From contig NC_012866.1 in the NCBI RefSeq assembly GCF_000026945.1, positions 868,001 to 932,000 on the forward strand: 64,000 nt of DNA. The letters run 5' to 3'. Numbering within the stretch: the first letter of the stretch is position 1; every line of letters begins with the position of its first letter. A program made the position numbers and the translations under genes. The DNA comes from Candida dubliniensis CD36. Its lineage: Eukaryota > Ascomycota > Pichiomycetes > Serinales > Debaryomycetaceae. Below, piece by piece: positions 30,243 through 39,154 of the stretch. Under the pieces are notes generated by a model that did no database searches, was not told where the DNA came from, and saw nothing but the letters and a program-made list of their open reading frames with translations.

Positions 30243-30810
30243 TAGAACGATATAATTGATCCCTCCTTCCTTCCTTCCTTCCTTCCTCCCACCATAAGAC
30301 CCCTTTGTTAAACAAATAATTAGATTAAGAGAAGTAGGAAAGAGTTCAATTGTTTAAAATGGAAATCTCAAGCTTTTTTTTGTGTATGTGTATGTGTCTA
30401 TATTTATATGTATATATATATATATGGCTTTTATTTTTAAATAACTTGTTACATTATAATAAAACAATCCCTAATTTGTAAATTAAATACTTACATCTTT
30501 TTATCCATGGTTAAATCGGACCACATAAACAACGTATAATATAATATAATATAATTGAAATCAAATTAGGGGTCGTGGTAAATTACACAATTTACTTTCG
30601 TAATGAATGGAAAACTCTCAACTGAACAATTAATTTTCCAACTCAACCGAAACGGAGAGAAAATAAAATCCCCCCAACAACAACAACAATTTATAGCACC
30701 GCCCATATCTATCTATCTATCTACATATCTATCTATCTAATTAAATACACAACATCAACCACCTTGCCTAAATTTTTATTGAATATTTCCCCCCCTACCT
30801 TTTTTCCTCA
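30243..30810. other. Intergenic region between RER1 and SLA2
   Basis: The region holds CTTC repeats just after RER1, a (TA)n run near 30411-30424, AATAT repeats near 30536-30553, and ATCT repeats (30708-30738) in the SLA2 promoter. No gene or further regulatory site is recognised. Confidence 0.6.
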
Positions 30811-33800
30811 ATGAGTCGTGCTGAAGTTGATTTACAAACAAGTGTTAAAAAAGCTTGTAATGGTGATGAAGTACCACCGAAAAGAAAACATGTTAGAGCT
30901 TGTATTGTTTATACTTGGGATCATAAAAATTCTCGAGCCTTTTGGAATGCTGTTAAAATTCAACCATTACAAAGTAATGAAGTTCAATTATTTAAAGCAC
31001 TTATTATGATTCATAAAGTTTTACAAGAAGGACATCCAAACACTTTAAAAGATGGATTTAGAAATCGGGATTTTATTGCTTCTTTAGCTACAGTTTTCCC
31101 TAGTCATGGAAGTGCTTATGGTAGATTAATTAATCAATATGATAAATATATTCTTCAAAAATTAGATTTCCATCGTAATAATCCTGGATTTAATGGAACA
31201 TTTGAATATGAAGAATATATATCATTAAGAGCCGTTAATGATCCTAATGAAGGTTATGAAGCATTATTACAATTAATGGATCTTCAAGATCTGATTAATG
31301 ATTTACAAAAACTTATTTTTGCCACAATTAATCAAAGTCATAGTAATTTATGTAAAGTTAGTGCTTTGGTACCATTAATTGCTGAATCTTATGGAATTTA
31401 TAAATTTTGTATTTCTATGCTTAGAGCCATGTATCAACAATTAGGAGAAGATGATGCATTGAGTGGATTAGTTGAACGATTTGTTTCTCAACATTTTATG
31501 CTTAGAGATTTTTATACTGATTGTCATGCCATTAAATTTTTAACTAGTTTGATTACTATCCCTAGATTACCTAATAGTGCTCCAAATTTGAAAATCACTG
31601 ATGATGGTCAACCAATTTCTATTTCTAGACCTCGTTCTGTTAGTACAACTGATACTAATAATACTCCACAATTGTTGTCTTCACAACCTACATCAACAAT
31701 GGCTCCTCCTCCTCCTCCTCCTGCAGTTGATCAATTAGTAGGTCAACAAACTGGATATTTGTATCAACAACAACAAGAACAAGAAAGAATCCAACAACAA
31801 TTGGAATTACAACGTCAACAACAAATTCAACAACAACAAGAACAACAAAGATTATTTGAACAACAACAACGAGATCAAGAAGCAAGATTTATACAAGAAC
31901 AACAAGCTCTTCAAATGCAACAAACTCAACAACAACAACAACAACAACAACAACATGTTGGAAGAGTTTCTGAATTGGAACATGATTTATTAATGTTTAA
32001 AAATCAATATGATAATGATCAACAATTATTACAACAATATGATTCTCGAGTTAAAAGTTTAGAAAATGAAATGAATGCTCTTAATTCAACGGCAACTCAA
32101 CAAATTGCTTCTAAAGATGAACAAATTAAAAATTTAGAAGATCAAATAAGTAATTGGACGAAAAAATATGAATCACTTGCTAAATTATATTCTCAATTAC
32201 GTCAAGAACATTTAAATTTATTAGCTAAATTTAAAAAAATTCAACAAAAAATTAGTAGTGCTCAAGAACTGATTATGAAGAAAGAAAAATTAGAAAAAGA
32301 TTTAAAAGCTAAAAATGTTGAATTAGCTGATTTAATTCGGGAAAGAGATAGAGCAAGATTAGATTTAGATCGATTAAAAATTAATAAAGATCAAGAAATT
32401 GAAAAACTTGAAATTGAAATTCGACAATTAACTTTAACTCAACAAGAATCAGGGAAATTACAAAATTTAAATCTTTCTAATATTATGAATCAACATGAAA
32501 TTGAATTAAATAAATTGAAAAATCAATTAGCTGAAAGAGAATTAAAATTAACTAATTTAGGTGATTCAGAACAACTTCAAACAAAATTAAAAGATACAGA
32601 AATGGAATTACAAATTACTAATGAATCATTAGATAGTGCTCTTGCAGAATTACATCAAACTAAAAAAGATCAAGATGATATTATTAATGCTCAAATTGAT
32701 CATATTTTACTTGCTAATGTGGAAAAATTTAAAAATCTTATTGATATTTTTTTAGAAAATAGTATTAAAAGAATATTAGATACTAAACATGAATTAATTT
32801 CTTCAGTTCAAGCAGGAAATTTAAATGCTACTCCAGAATATTTATTATCAATTATAGAACTTTGTTCAGATACTAGTACTGATTTTGCTACTATTTTCAA
32901 TAGTTTTATTGCTGAAGATAGAAATGAAGATGAATCAAATTTTTCTGATATAATTTTAATTACTTCATCTTTAACATCAATTATTAATGATTTAACATTA
33001 AATGCTAAAGGATTGACAACGAAAAAATTTTTTGGTTTTAGTAATGATAATAAAATTGAAGAAAAAATTTTATCATTAATTTCAAAAATTTTGGATAAAA
33101 CAATTGAATTTTTCCAAAATTTAAAATCAGAAAATTTGAATAAATTTAATGATATTGATGATAAAATAGATATAGTTATTGATGGGAATTATCATTTACA
33201 AACTTTACTTAAAGATTTAGGTCAATATATTGATACATTAACAATTAATAAAATTCATAAACAAGAAAATGATAATGATAATTTAGAAGAATTAGTTAAT
33301 GATGAAATGGAACAAACTGTGGAAACAATTAATTTAGCTTCCAAATTTTTAAATGATTTAATGAAAAATCCTAATAATATATATGGTGATAATTTAGAAA
33401 TTCATGAAATGTTATTAACATGTGCTAAATCAATTACTGATGCTGTAGCACAATTAATCAAATCATCAATACAATCTCAACAAGAAATTATTTTGAAAGG
33501 TGGTACAACCAAAAATGATTTTTATAAAAAAAATAGTCGTTGGACTGAAGGACTTATTAGTGCATCAAAAGCAGTTGCTGGAGCTACTAATGTTTTAATT
33601 CATATTGCTGATGGGGTACTTAAACAATCCAATTCTCATGAAGAATTAATTGTTGCATCTAATGAAGTTGCTGCTTCAACTGCTCAATTAGTGGCAGCAT
33701 CAAGAGTGAAAGCTAATTTTGTTTCTCAAACTCAAGATAATTTAGAAATTGCTTCAAGTAATGTTAGTAAAGCTTGTAAATCACTTGTTTCTAAAGTTGA

Positions 33801-34002
33801 AGGATTAATTAACAAAAAAGGTCAAGAAGAAGAGGACCAAAATATTGATTTGACTAAACTTACTCCATATGAAGGTAAAACTCTTGAAATGGAACAACAA
33901 GTGAAAATTCTTAAATTAGAAAATTCAATTTTAGCTGCTCGTAAAAGACTTGCTGAAATTAGAAAACAAGAATATAAAACTCCAGAAACTGTTTTTGAAT
34001 AA
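30811..34002 (+). CDS. SLA2: Endocytic actin-clathrin adaptor Sla2 (Hip1R family)
   Basis: Sla2 links the plasma membrane and clathrin to cortical actin; in C. albicans it is needed for polarised growth and hyphae. The 1063-residue protein has an N-terminal ANTH domain (~8-280; KKACNGDEVPPKRKHVRACIVYTW is its start), a Pro-rich patch and Gln-rich run (~300-380), a long coiled coil (~385-640), and a C-terminal I/LWEQ (THATCH) actin-binding domain (~820-1050) with SRWTEGLISASKAVAGATNVL and SNEVAASTAQLVAASRVKA. All domains are complete and the frame is unbroken. Confidence 0.97.
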   Translation: MSRAEVDLQTSVKKACNGDEVPPKRKHVRACIVYTWDHKNSRAFWNAVKIQPLQSNEVQLFKALIMIHKVLQEGHPNTLKDGFRNRDFIASLATVFPSHGSAYGRLINQYDKYILQKLDFHRNNPGFNGTFEYEEYISLRAVNDPNEGYEALLQLMDLQDLINDLQKLIFATINQSHSNLCKVSALVPLIAESYGIYKFCISMLRAMYQQLGEDDALSGLVERFVSQHFMLRDFYTDCHAIKFLTSLITIPRLPNSAPNLKITDDGQPISISRPRSVSTTDTNNTPQLLSSQPTSTMAPPPPPPAVDQLVGQQTGYLYQQQQEQERIQQQLELQRQQQIQQQQEQQRLFEQQQRDQEARFIQEQQALQMQQTQQQQQQQQQHVGRVSELEHDLLMFKNQYDNDQQLLQQYDSRVKSLENEMNALNSTATQQIASKDEQIKNLEDQISNWTKKYESLAKLYSQLRQEHLNLLAKFKKIQQKISSAQELIMKKEKLEKDLKAKNVELADLIRERDRARLDLDRLKINKDQEIEKLEIEIRQLTLTQQESGKLQNLNLSNIMNQHEIELNKLKNQLAERELKLTNLGDSEQLQTKLKDTEMELQITNESLDSALAELHQTKKDQDDIINAQIDHILLANVEKFKNLIDIFLENSIKRILDTKHELISSVQAGNLNATPEYLLSIIELCSDTSTDFATIFNSFIAEDRNEDESNFSDIILITSSLTSIINDLTLNAKGLTTKKFFGFSNDNKIEEKILSLISKILDKTIEFFQNLKSENLNKFNDIDDKIDIVIDGNYHLQTLLKDLGQYIDTLTINKIHKQENDNDNLEELVNDEMEQTVETINLASKFLNDLMKNPNNIYGDNLEIHEMLLTCAKSITDAVAQLIKSSIQSQQEIILKGGTTKNDFYKKNSRWTEGLISASKAVAGATNVLIHIADGVLKQSNSHEELIVASNEVAASTAQLVAASRVKANFVSQTQDNLEIASSNVSKACKSLVSKVEGLINKKGQEEEDQNIDLTKLTPYEGKTLEMEQQVKILKLENSILAARKRLAEIRKQEYKTPETVFE

Positions 34003-34134
34003 ATAAATAAATAACTAACCTACCTACCTACCTACCTACCTATTATATAGTTTTTTTTTTTTTGTAAACAAAATAATATATATAAAAAAAAAAAGCAAGC
34101 AAGCAAACAAGTAAACAAGGAGACATTCTTTCTT

Positions 34135-34635
34135 TTACATCTTTTCTAATTTATCAATAAGAATTTGTATTCTTTGTTTCCATTCATCATAATAATTTGT
34201 TTCTTCCCATAATTCACAAGATTCACTAATTTTTGGATTAAGTACTTTTTGTAATGATAAATTTGCCAATTGTGGAATAGTCAATGATTTTGATTCTTCA
34301 TTACCAATTTCAATACGTTTATTTTTATAATTTTCATCCCAATCTTTTTGATAACGAATTAAAAATTGATTAATTTCTTCTTGAATATATTTAGGTATAT
34401 CTTTTTCATTAAACATTTCATTAATCCAATTATTAAATGAAAACATAATTATAAGTAATGAACAAACAATAATTGATTCAGTTTCATCATTTTCAATATA
34501 AGAATTATTTTCAGCAACAGTTTTTAAATTAGAAAGTAATTGATCAAGAGCATTTTCAGTTTTTTCATGTTTTAATTCAGCCCAACAATCACAAGCCATA
34601 TCGTTATCAAAATAACTAGTTCCCCAAGCACCCAT
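34135..34635 (-). CDS. DUF4259-domain protein
   Basis: The 166-residue protein opens with MGAWGTSYFDNDMACDCWAEL. The pattern MGxWG..xFDNDxAxDW marks DUF4259, a family that I know mainly from bacteria and whose function is unknown. The rest is helical, with a central hydrophobic segment (~56-75) and acidic/polar helices. No introns or targeting signals are seen. Codon usage looks like that of the neighbours, so any transfer would be old. It lies head to tail with the UPF0303 gene (252 bp between them) and convergent with SLA2. Confidence 0.8.
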   Translation of the reverse strand: MGAWGTSYFDNDMACDCWAELKHEKTENALDQLLSNLKTVAENNSYIENDETESIIVCSLLIIMFSFNNWINEMFNEKDIPKYIQEEINQFLIRYQKDWDENYKNKRIEIGNEESKSLTIPQLANLSLQKVLNPKISESCELWEETNYYDEWKQRIQILIDKLEKM

Positions 34636-34886
34636 TGATAAAAAGAAAACAAGTCAAAGACAAGATTAGATAATATTAGAGGAAGATGAAGACGAAGACG
34701 AAGACGAAGACGAAGACGAAGAAGAATTCTATAAGATTAAACAAAAAAAAAAAAAAAGCACTATTAGTACTATTTAAATTCTACTTGACTAAAAATATAT
34801 ATATATATAATCCCCACGCCTCTCCCGTTTAAATACTCGTAACAATTCATTTCAAGACCGAATCAAAGCCCGAGCCAAGCATTTGG

Positions 34887-35396
34887 TTATTCTTGTTGTT
34901 CTTGTTGTTGGATAAGAAATTGTTTTACAACTTCAATGGCTAATAAATGATCTTCTTCTTGAGCTAATCCACTAATGGTTAAAGCACCAATAATACCATC
35001 AAAATTAACTAATTTTAAAGGAATACTACCACCATGACTAGCATAATCATTAGAAGATATAAAATTTGCTTCTTCAATTGATTTATTTTTAATTCTTAAT
35101 TTTTGTCCTAACCAAAAACTTGATTTTTCAAATCTAATTACAGTATTAAATTTACGATTTATCCATTTATCATTATCTAATATTGTCCCATTATTAATTG
35201 CGGTTTGAAATAAATTATGTCCATTCAGTAAAGTAATATTAATAATTATACTATTGTTAGGATATTTTTCAATAGCAAAATTCCGAGCAAATGAACCTAA
35301 TTGCCAAGCAATATTAGTATCGAATTTGGGGAATTTTAAATCTTGTTCTAATTTATCAAGATCGTCTAATGAATAAGAATAAATTTCATGAGTCAT
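34887..35396 (-). CDS. UPF0303 family protein, similar to yeast Ybr137w
   Basis: The 169-residue protein has the full UPF0303 pattern: AWQLGSFARNFAIEKYPNNSIIINITLLNGHNLF, an internal WINRKFNTVIRFEKSSFWLGQKL, YASHGGSIPLKLVNFDGIIGALTISGLAQEEDHLL. S. cerevisiae Ybr137w has been linked to the GET/TRC tail-anchored-protein pathway and forms oligomers; the biochemical role is not settled. The family is related to the heme-degrading HbpS-like (DUF336) fold. The length is typical (~160-180). The promoter has a short run of TAAGCG/TAAACG units (35405-35434). Confidence 0.88.
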   Translation of the reverse strand: MTHEIYSYSLDDLDKLEQDLKFPKFDTNIAWQLGSFARNFAIEKYPNNSIIINITLLNGHNLFQTAINNGTILDNDKWINRKFNTVIRFEKSSFWLGQKLRIKNKSIEEANFISSNDYASHGGSIPLKLVNFDGIIGALTISGLAQEEDHLLAIEVVKQFLIQQQEQQE

Positions 35397-35928
35397 TGAT
35401 AAGTGTAAACGTAAACGTAAGCGTAAGCGTAAAGTTAGTAATAATAATTGTAAATTTGGGGAAACAATATCAATAAAAGAAATAGTGGTGGAGGGGAGGG
35501 GGACTTGTTACTTCTGTTGGGCGGAATTATTAAAAAGAAAGAAGGAAGGAAAAATTAAACGGGCCCGTATAAACCCGGGTGTTCGGCAAGTGATTCAAAT
35601 CTGGCCACCACCAACAATGTAACAATCTTTATATTTTGTTTTATTCTACACGACTATCTGTTGATTACAAAAGAATTAAAGATGGCAGTGTGTTTACCAA
35701 TTACCTTTTTTTTTTTTCCGTTGAGCGCGCAATTTTTTATATTTGAGGTTAATTTTTCTCTCTGATTGATTTGATCGTGTGAGCGAGATCAAATTCATCA
35801 CCAATTCTTTTTTTTTTTTTTCCAACACTTTAAATTTTAAACTCTCTCGTTCAAGAGATTACCTCACAACACCTTATTTCTTATTCTCCGCTTCGCTTTG
35901 TTTTGCTTTCCCTCATCTCGAGTTCATC
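35397..35928. other. Divergent promoter region of the UPF0303 gene and PAA1
   Basis: Starting next to the UPF0303 start are six or so tandem CGTAAA/CGTAAG units (35405-35434), then a GC-rich patch (GGGCCCGTATAAACCCGGGT near 35561-35580) and T-runs at 35706-35718 and 35810-35822. No other gene is seen. The open frame extends 50 codons above the PAA1 start without family similarity. Confidence 0.6.
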
Positions 35929-36588
35929 ATGTCTGACTTCCCACCCAACCTCTCCATCCGTCCGCTTACCATTCAAGACATCGACCAGTGCGTTGCCTTA
36001 GAAATCCAGGGGTTCCCCCCTTCTGAACGCTGCTCCCGCGAAAAGTTCTCCTACCGTTTGACAGTTGCTCCCGAATTATGTGCTGGTTTATTTGTAAGAC
36101 AATACGACGTCAAATACAATGCTATTAATCTCCCAGAAGTCGCAGAAAAGCTTGAAAAACAACACCACCCTGAAGATGACTCCGACGAGTTACCTGCACA
36201 TTCTTCCGTCATCAAAGAAACTTTGATCGGACATGTCATTGCTACAAAAATCGCATCTGATCGCATAACCGATGCTTCTATGGAATTACCGTCAGACGAC
36301 ACCCCGGGATCAGGCCATATCGAGAGCTCGAGAAATATAGGTATCCATTCCATAGTAATTGACCCAGAATGGAGAGGCAAAAACTTGGGCGCATTATTGT
36401 TACATGATTATATCCAAAAATTGTCAAACCAAGATATAGGCGACCAGATTGTCATCATCAACAAAGAATCTTTAATCCCATTCTATGAAAAAATCGGATT
36501 CAACAACCTCGGCGAGAGCGAATGCAAACACGGCGGAGCTACATGGTACGACATGGCTATCGACTTGGTCGCCACCGATGATCTCTAA
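35929..36588 (+). CDS. PAA1: Polyamine/arylalkylamine N-acetyltransferase (GNAT)
   Basis: This GNAT-family enzyme matches yeast Paa1, which acetylates polyamines and arylalkylamines with acetyl-CoA. I choose the Met at MSDFPPNLSIRPLTIQDI, which precedes the first strand of the fold. LEIQGFPPSERCSREKFSYRL is the hallmark of the AANAT-like group. The acetyl-CoA loop is IHSIVIDPEWRGKNLGALLL (Q/RxxGxG/A form), and VIINKESLIPFYEKIGFNNLG gives the conserved Tyr of the last part. The length is 219 residues (S. cerevisiae 191), with an insert around 75-110. Third codon positions are richer in C than in most of the window. Confidence 0.92.
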   Translation: MSDFPPNLSIRPLTIQDIDQCVALEIQGFPPSERCSREKFSYRLTVAPELCAGLFVRQYDVKYNAINLPEVAEKLEKQHHPEDDSDELPAHSSVIKETLIGHVIATKIASDRITDASMELPSDDTPGSGHIESSRNIGIHSIVIDPEWRGKNLGALLLHDYIQKLSNQDIGDQIVIINKESLIPFYEKIGFNNLGESECKHGGATWYDMAIDLVATDDL

Positions 36589-36687
36589 TGTATAATATAT
36601 TGTCTAGAATGCACCAAGAAAAAAAAAAAAAAAAAAATAAAATAAAATAAAACAAAAATTAAAAAGAAAATCTCTTCTTAGCCAACA

Positions 36688-37458
36688 ATGATCGTTCCAT
36701 CCACTATCAAATCTCTATTCGATTCAGTACCATTACATACCTACAAAGAGGAAAGTTTACTGGCAGAAGTCCACCATTACCCATTCCTGCCTGACTTTAC
36801 TGTTGCAGTGTTCAATGTCTTTCAGTGCAACGGGCATATGATCCCCACAGACCCCATTTCCCTCGCAACAGTTTTGGTGCTTGCCCACAAGAATGGACTC
36901 AAGTTGCCAACTGAAAGTGATCGGGGTAGAGGGGGCATTATCACCACCTCCTTTTGGGCCTCCCCCACCAATGTCCTTCCAATGCTCATCGAAGATCAAA
37001 AAATCATAACCTTGGACGAGATAAACAACACCATTTCCGCCAAGCTCGACGAACCAACCAAACTCATCTACGAAATGCTTTCCACCAAGCTATATGATAT
37101 CTGGATTATGTGCATATTGTGTGAAGACATACCCATCTCCAATATCTTTGGCATTGACTCCTTATCCAAACTTGACTTGATGTCTGTGGTACCTACATGG
37201 AACAACTTTGCAGTCCGTCACCCTAACCTAAGTGGAAAGTCCTTAACCAATTTCTACAAAGCTCTGCTCACCGAATTGGAATCGGATTTAGACTTGCTAG
37301 CATCGTGCAACCACCCTATCATCCAGCACAGTCTCGCCGGATATGTCATTATCATTGACCAACTCCTCAAATCTACAAAATTGGGTCAGATTGTCTCCCA
37401 ACACCAGTCACTCCTTGCTTCCTGTTATTCGTTACTTAATCTCCACACTAGTATATAG
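36688..37458 (+). CDS. SAM35: SAM complex subunit Sam35 (metaxin-like)
   Basis: Sam35 is an outer-membrane protein of mitochondria that recognises the beta-signal of barrel proteins in the SAM complex with Sam50. The 256-residue protein resembles S. cerevisiae Sam35 in VAVFNVFQCNGHMIPTDPISL, LVLAHKNGLKLPTES and NVLPMLIEDQKIITLDEI, with TKLYDIWIMCIL after it. It is shorter than the S. cerevisiae protein (329). CTG codons at residues 15 and 33 of the reading frame should be Ser in this clade. The gene overlaps the 3' end of SAD1 on the other strand by 34 bp. Confidence 0.85.
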   Translation: MIVPSTIKSLFDSVPLHTYKEESLLAEVHHYPFLPDFTVAVFNVFQCNGHMIPTDPISLATVLVLAHKNGLKLPTESDRGRGGIITTSFWASPTNVLPMLIEDQKIITLDEINNTISAKLDEPTKLIYEMLSTKLYDIWIMCILCEDIPISNIFGIDSLSKLDLMSVVPTWNNFAVRHPNLSGKSLTNFYKALLTELESDLDLLASCNHPIIQHSLAGYVIIIDQLLKSTKLGQIVSQHQSLLASCYSLLNLHTSI

Positions 37459-38600
37459 TTCTTATCTAAAAACAACAACTCCGAACTTTGCTCTTTCACC
37501 TGTAGATCCTCGATCAGCACCCACCCACCAGTTTGGGTTCTCAACGAAACTCCCCACCCACCACTCTTCTTATTCTTCTTCACACTGCAGAGCAACTCAT
37601 ACTTTTTCCCATTTAAATCCATTTCTTCTCCAAACTTTACTACGGCAGATCCCCCCTCAAGCACAACAACCATAAACTTCGGATACTCCACAATCTTATA
37701 CGTCCTAATCTCCTGTTTCCCCTGGGTCGTACTCTCCCCATCATACTTTCTCATCAACTCCACTAAACTCACCTCCTCAACCTGCAGTGGAACATCAACA
37801 GAAAGAAACCAAAACTTCAGCTGCGTAGTCTTTGTATCCAAACTAACAAACTCAACCTTCTCACTACCCTCATGTGGCACCACCGGCGTGGTTGTGATCT
37901 CTATTTCCCCTCTTAAACACTCATATGGTCCATCAACCCCATTCAATAGCCAAACCAAAAACAATTTCGGATGTCCCTTCTCCAATGTAAACCTCTTCTT
38001 CGATGTATCAATGACACTATTCATAAACTCGTGTGGCGCAATATGGCTCTTGAACAAGTGTGGCGACCACATTTTCCGTATAAGAAGAGCAAGATGTCCG
38101 TTCAAAGAATCGGAATTGGTGTTATCTGCCATCAACAAATAGTGGTTCCGTATAGGTTCGATATGGGCTAGCACCTGCACCACAACATTGGCATAATCAT
38201 TGTTCTTAATATTATTCAATCCAACATATCCAACAAGGTATTTTTTGGTGTGCAAATCAAACGAGATCCTTGGAAGTAGTTCAATATCTCTTTGTGTGTA
38301 CCTCGGATTGAGGTAATCAATGACATCTTGTTGTGATGGTATCTCCTTACCTTCAGGAAGAAGATAAAACTTTTCTGTTTCAAAACTCAAATACTTTTGA
38401 TGGTTGGTGCTTATGGCGTGGTTATATGCTGGTGATGACTCAGATCGCCCTTCAAAATACTTGCCACACACTAAACAACAATAAACATTAATTGACGAAA
38501 GTGTCTGCAGGCATACTTTGGCAAAATCAAAATCAAGCACTTCTCGATTGATCACATCGCCAGCTTCAATTCGTCTGCGTTTACTAAATGGATTGCTCAT
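37425..38600 (-). CDS. SAD1: U4/U6.U5 tri-snRNP factor Sad1 (USP39 family)
   Basis: Sad1 is needed for assembly and stability of U4/U6 and the tri-snRNP in splicing. The 391-residue protein starts with a short basic region, then a UBP-type zinc finger (~28-90; CLQTLSSINVYCCLVCGKYFEG, HAISTNHQKYL). The ubiquitin-hydrolase fold (~120-390) starts with VGYVGLNNIKNNDYANVVVQ, where active peptidases have a catalytic Cys; it is absent here, as in the whole USP39/Sad1 group, so the protein is an inactive scaffold. EFMNSVIDTSKKRF and the C-terminal part fit the family. Confidence 0.95.
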   Translation of the reverse strand: MSNPFSKRRRIEAGDVINREVLDFDFAKVCLQTLSSINVYCCLVCGKYFEGRSESSPAYNHAISTNHQKYLSFETEKFYLLPEGKEIPSQQDVIDYLNPRYTQRDIELLPRISFDLHTKKYLVGYVGLNNIKNNDYANVVVQVLAHIEPIRNHYLLMADNTNSDSLNGHLALLIRKMWSPHLFKSHIAPHEFMNSVIDTSKKRFTLEKGHPKLFLVWLLNGVDGPYECLRGEIEITTTPVVPHEGSEKVEFVSLDTKTTQLKFWFLSVDVPLQVEEVSLVELMRKYDGESTTQGKQEIRTYKIVEYPKFMVVVLEGGSAVVKFGEEMDLNGKKYELLCSVKKNKKSGGWGVSLRTQTGGWVLIEDLQVKEQSSELLFLDKNYILVWRLSNE

Positions 38601-39154
38601 GTCAAACTTGTAGTGTGTATATTTTTTGGTTCGCTATAAACAGAGTTTTCCTAACCAATTTCCACGACAATTACCAATGAAGACGGAAAACGATCGTTGG
38701 ATGTCCAATGGGTGGTGGTGGTTGTGGTGGTTGTGCGAGGTGAAAAAGTTCAAGTGGGCCACAAAGACTGCGGCTTATGGGATCTCAACTACCAGAAGTT
38801 TGGTTAAATTGTTTCAAAGCTCCAAATACAGAGAAAACTCTACCTATAACAATATAATAAATCATCAATTAAAGTAGTTCTAACATTATAAGCTTTATTG
38901 GAGTTACAAGTCCATAATTTCAACCTCTATACTTTGTTATATAAAAGTGAGCTTGGTGGTGTAATTAATACTTCAGTGGTCGTGTACATACGTCGAGGAA
39001 ACCACCAACGAACAAAATCAAAAAGTGTGTGGGCGGGCGTGCAGGCGTAAATCCCAACATTAAATGTTGAAAGAGAAGACAAAAAAAACACACACACACA
39101 CACACACATATTTCATAACAATATACCTACACATATTTACTATAGCCCAATTAA
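38601..39154. other. Divergent promoter region of SAD1 and CAF40
   Basis: No established gene lies here. It contains a short plus-strand reading frame (38677-38877), a GGTGGT run near 38710-38740, and a CA repeat (39090-39108) upstream of CAF40. The region just after the SAD1 start is GC-richer than the rest. Confidence 0.5.
38677..38877 (+). CDS. Possible small Trp-rich reading frame
   Basis: An ATG at 38677 opens a 66-codon frame with the unusual segment WWWLWWLCEVKKFKW and a basic C-terminal half. It starts only 77 bp from the SAD1 start and is divergent from it. The Trp run comes from TGG-repeat DNA, which argues for chance. The TKTAAYGISTTRSLVKLF part has an amphipathic, mitochondrial-like look. 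I recognise no family. Confidence 0.2.
   Translation: MKTENDRWMSNGWWWLWWLCEVKKFKWATKTAAYGISTTRSLVKLFQSSKYRENSTYNNIINHQLK

Noticed and set aside
36757..36999. Minus-strand frame inside SAM35
   Set aside because: It is a shadow frame over a coding region with clear Sam35 similarity.
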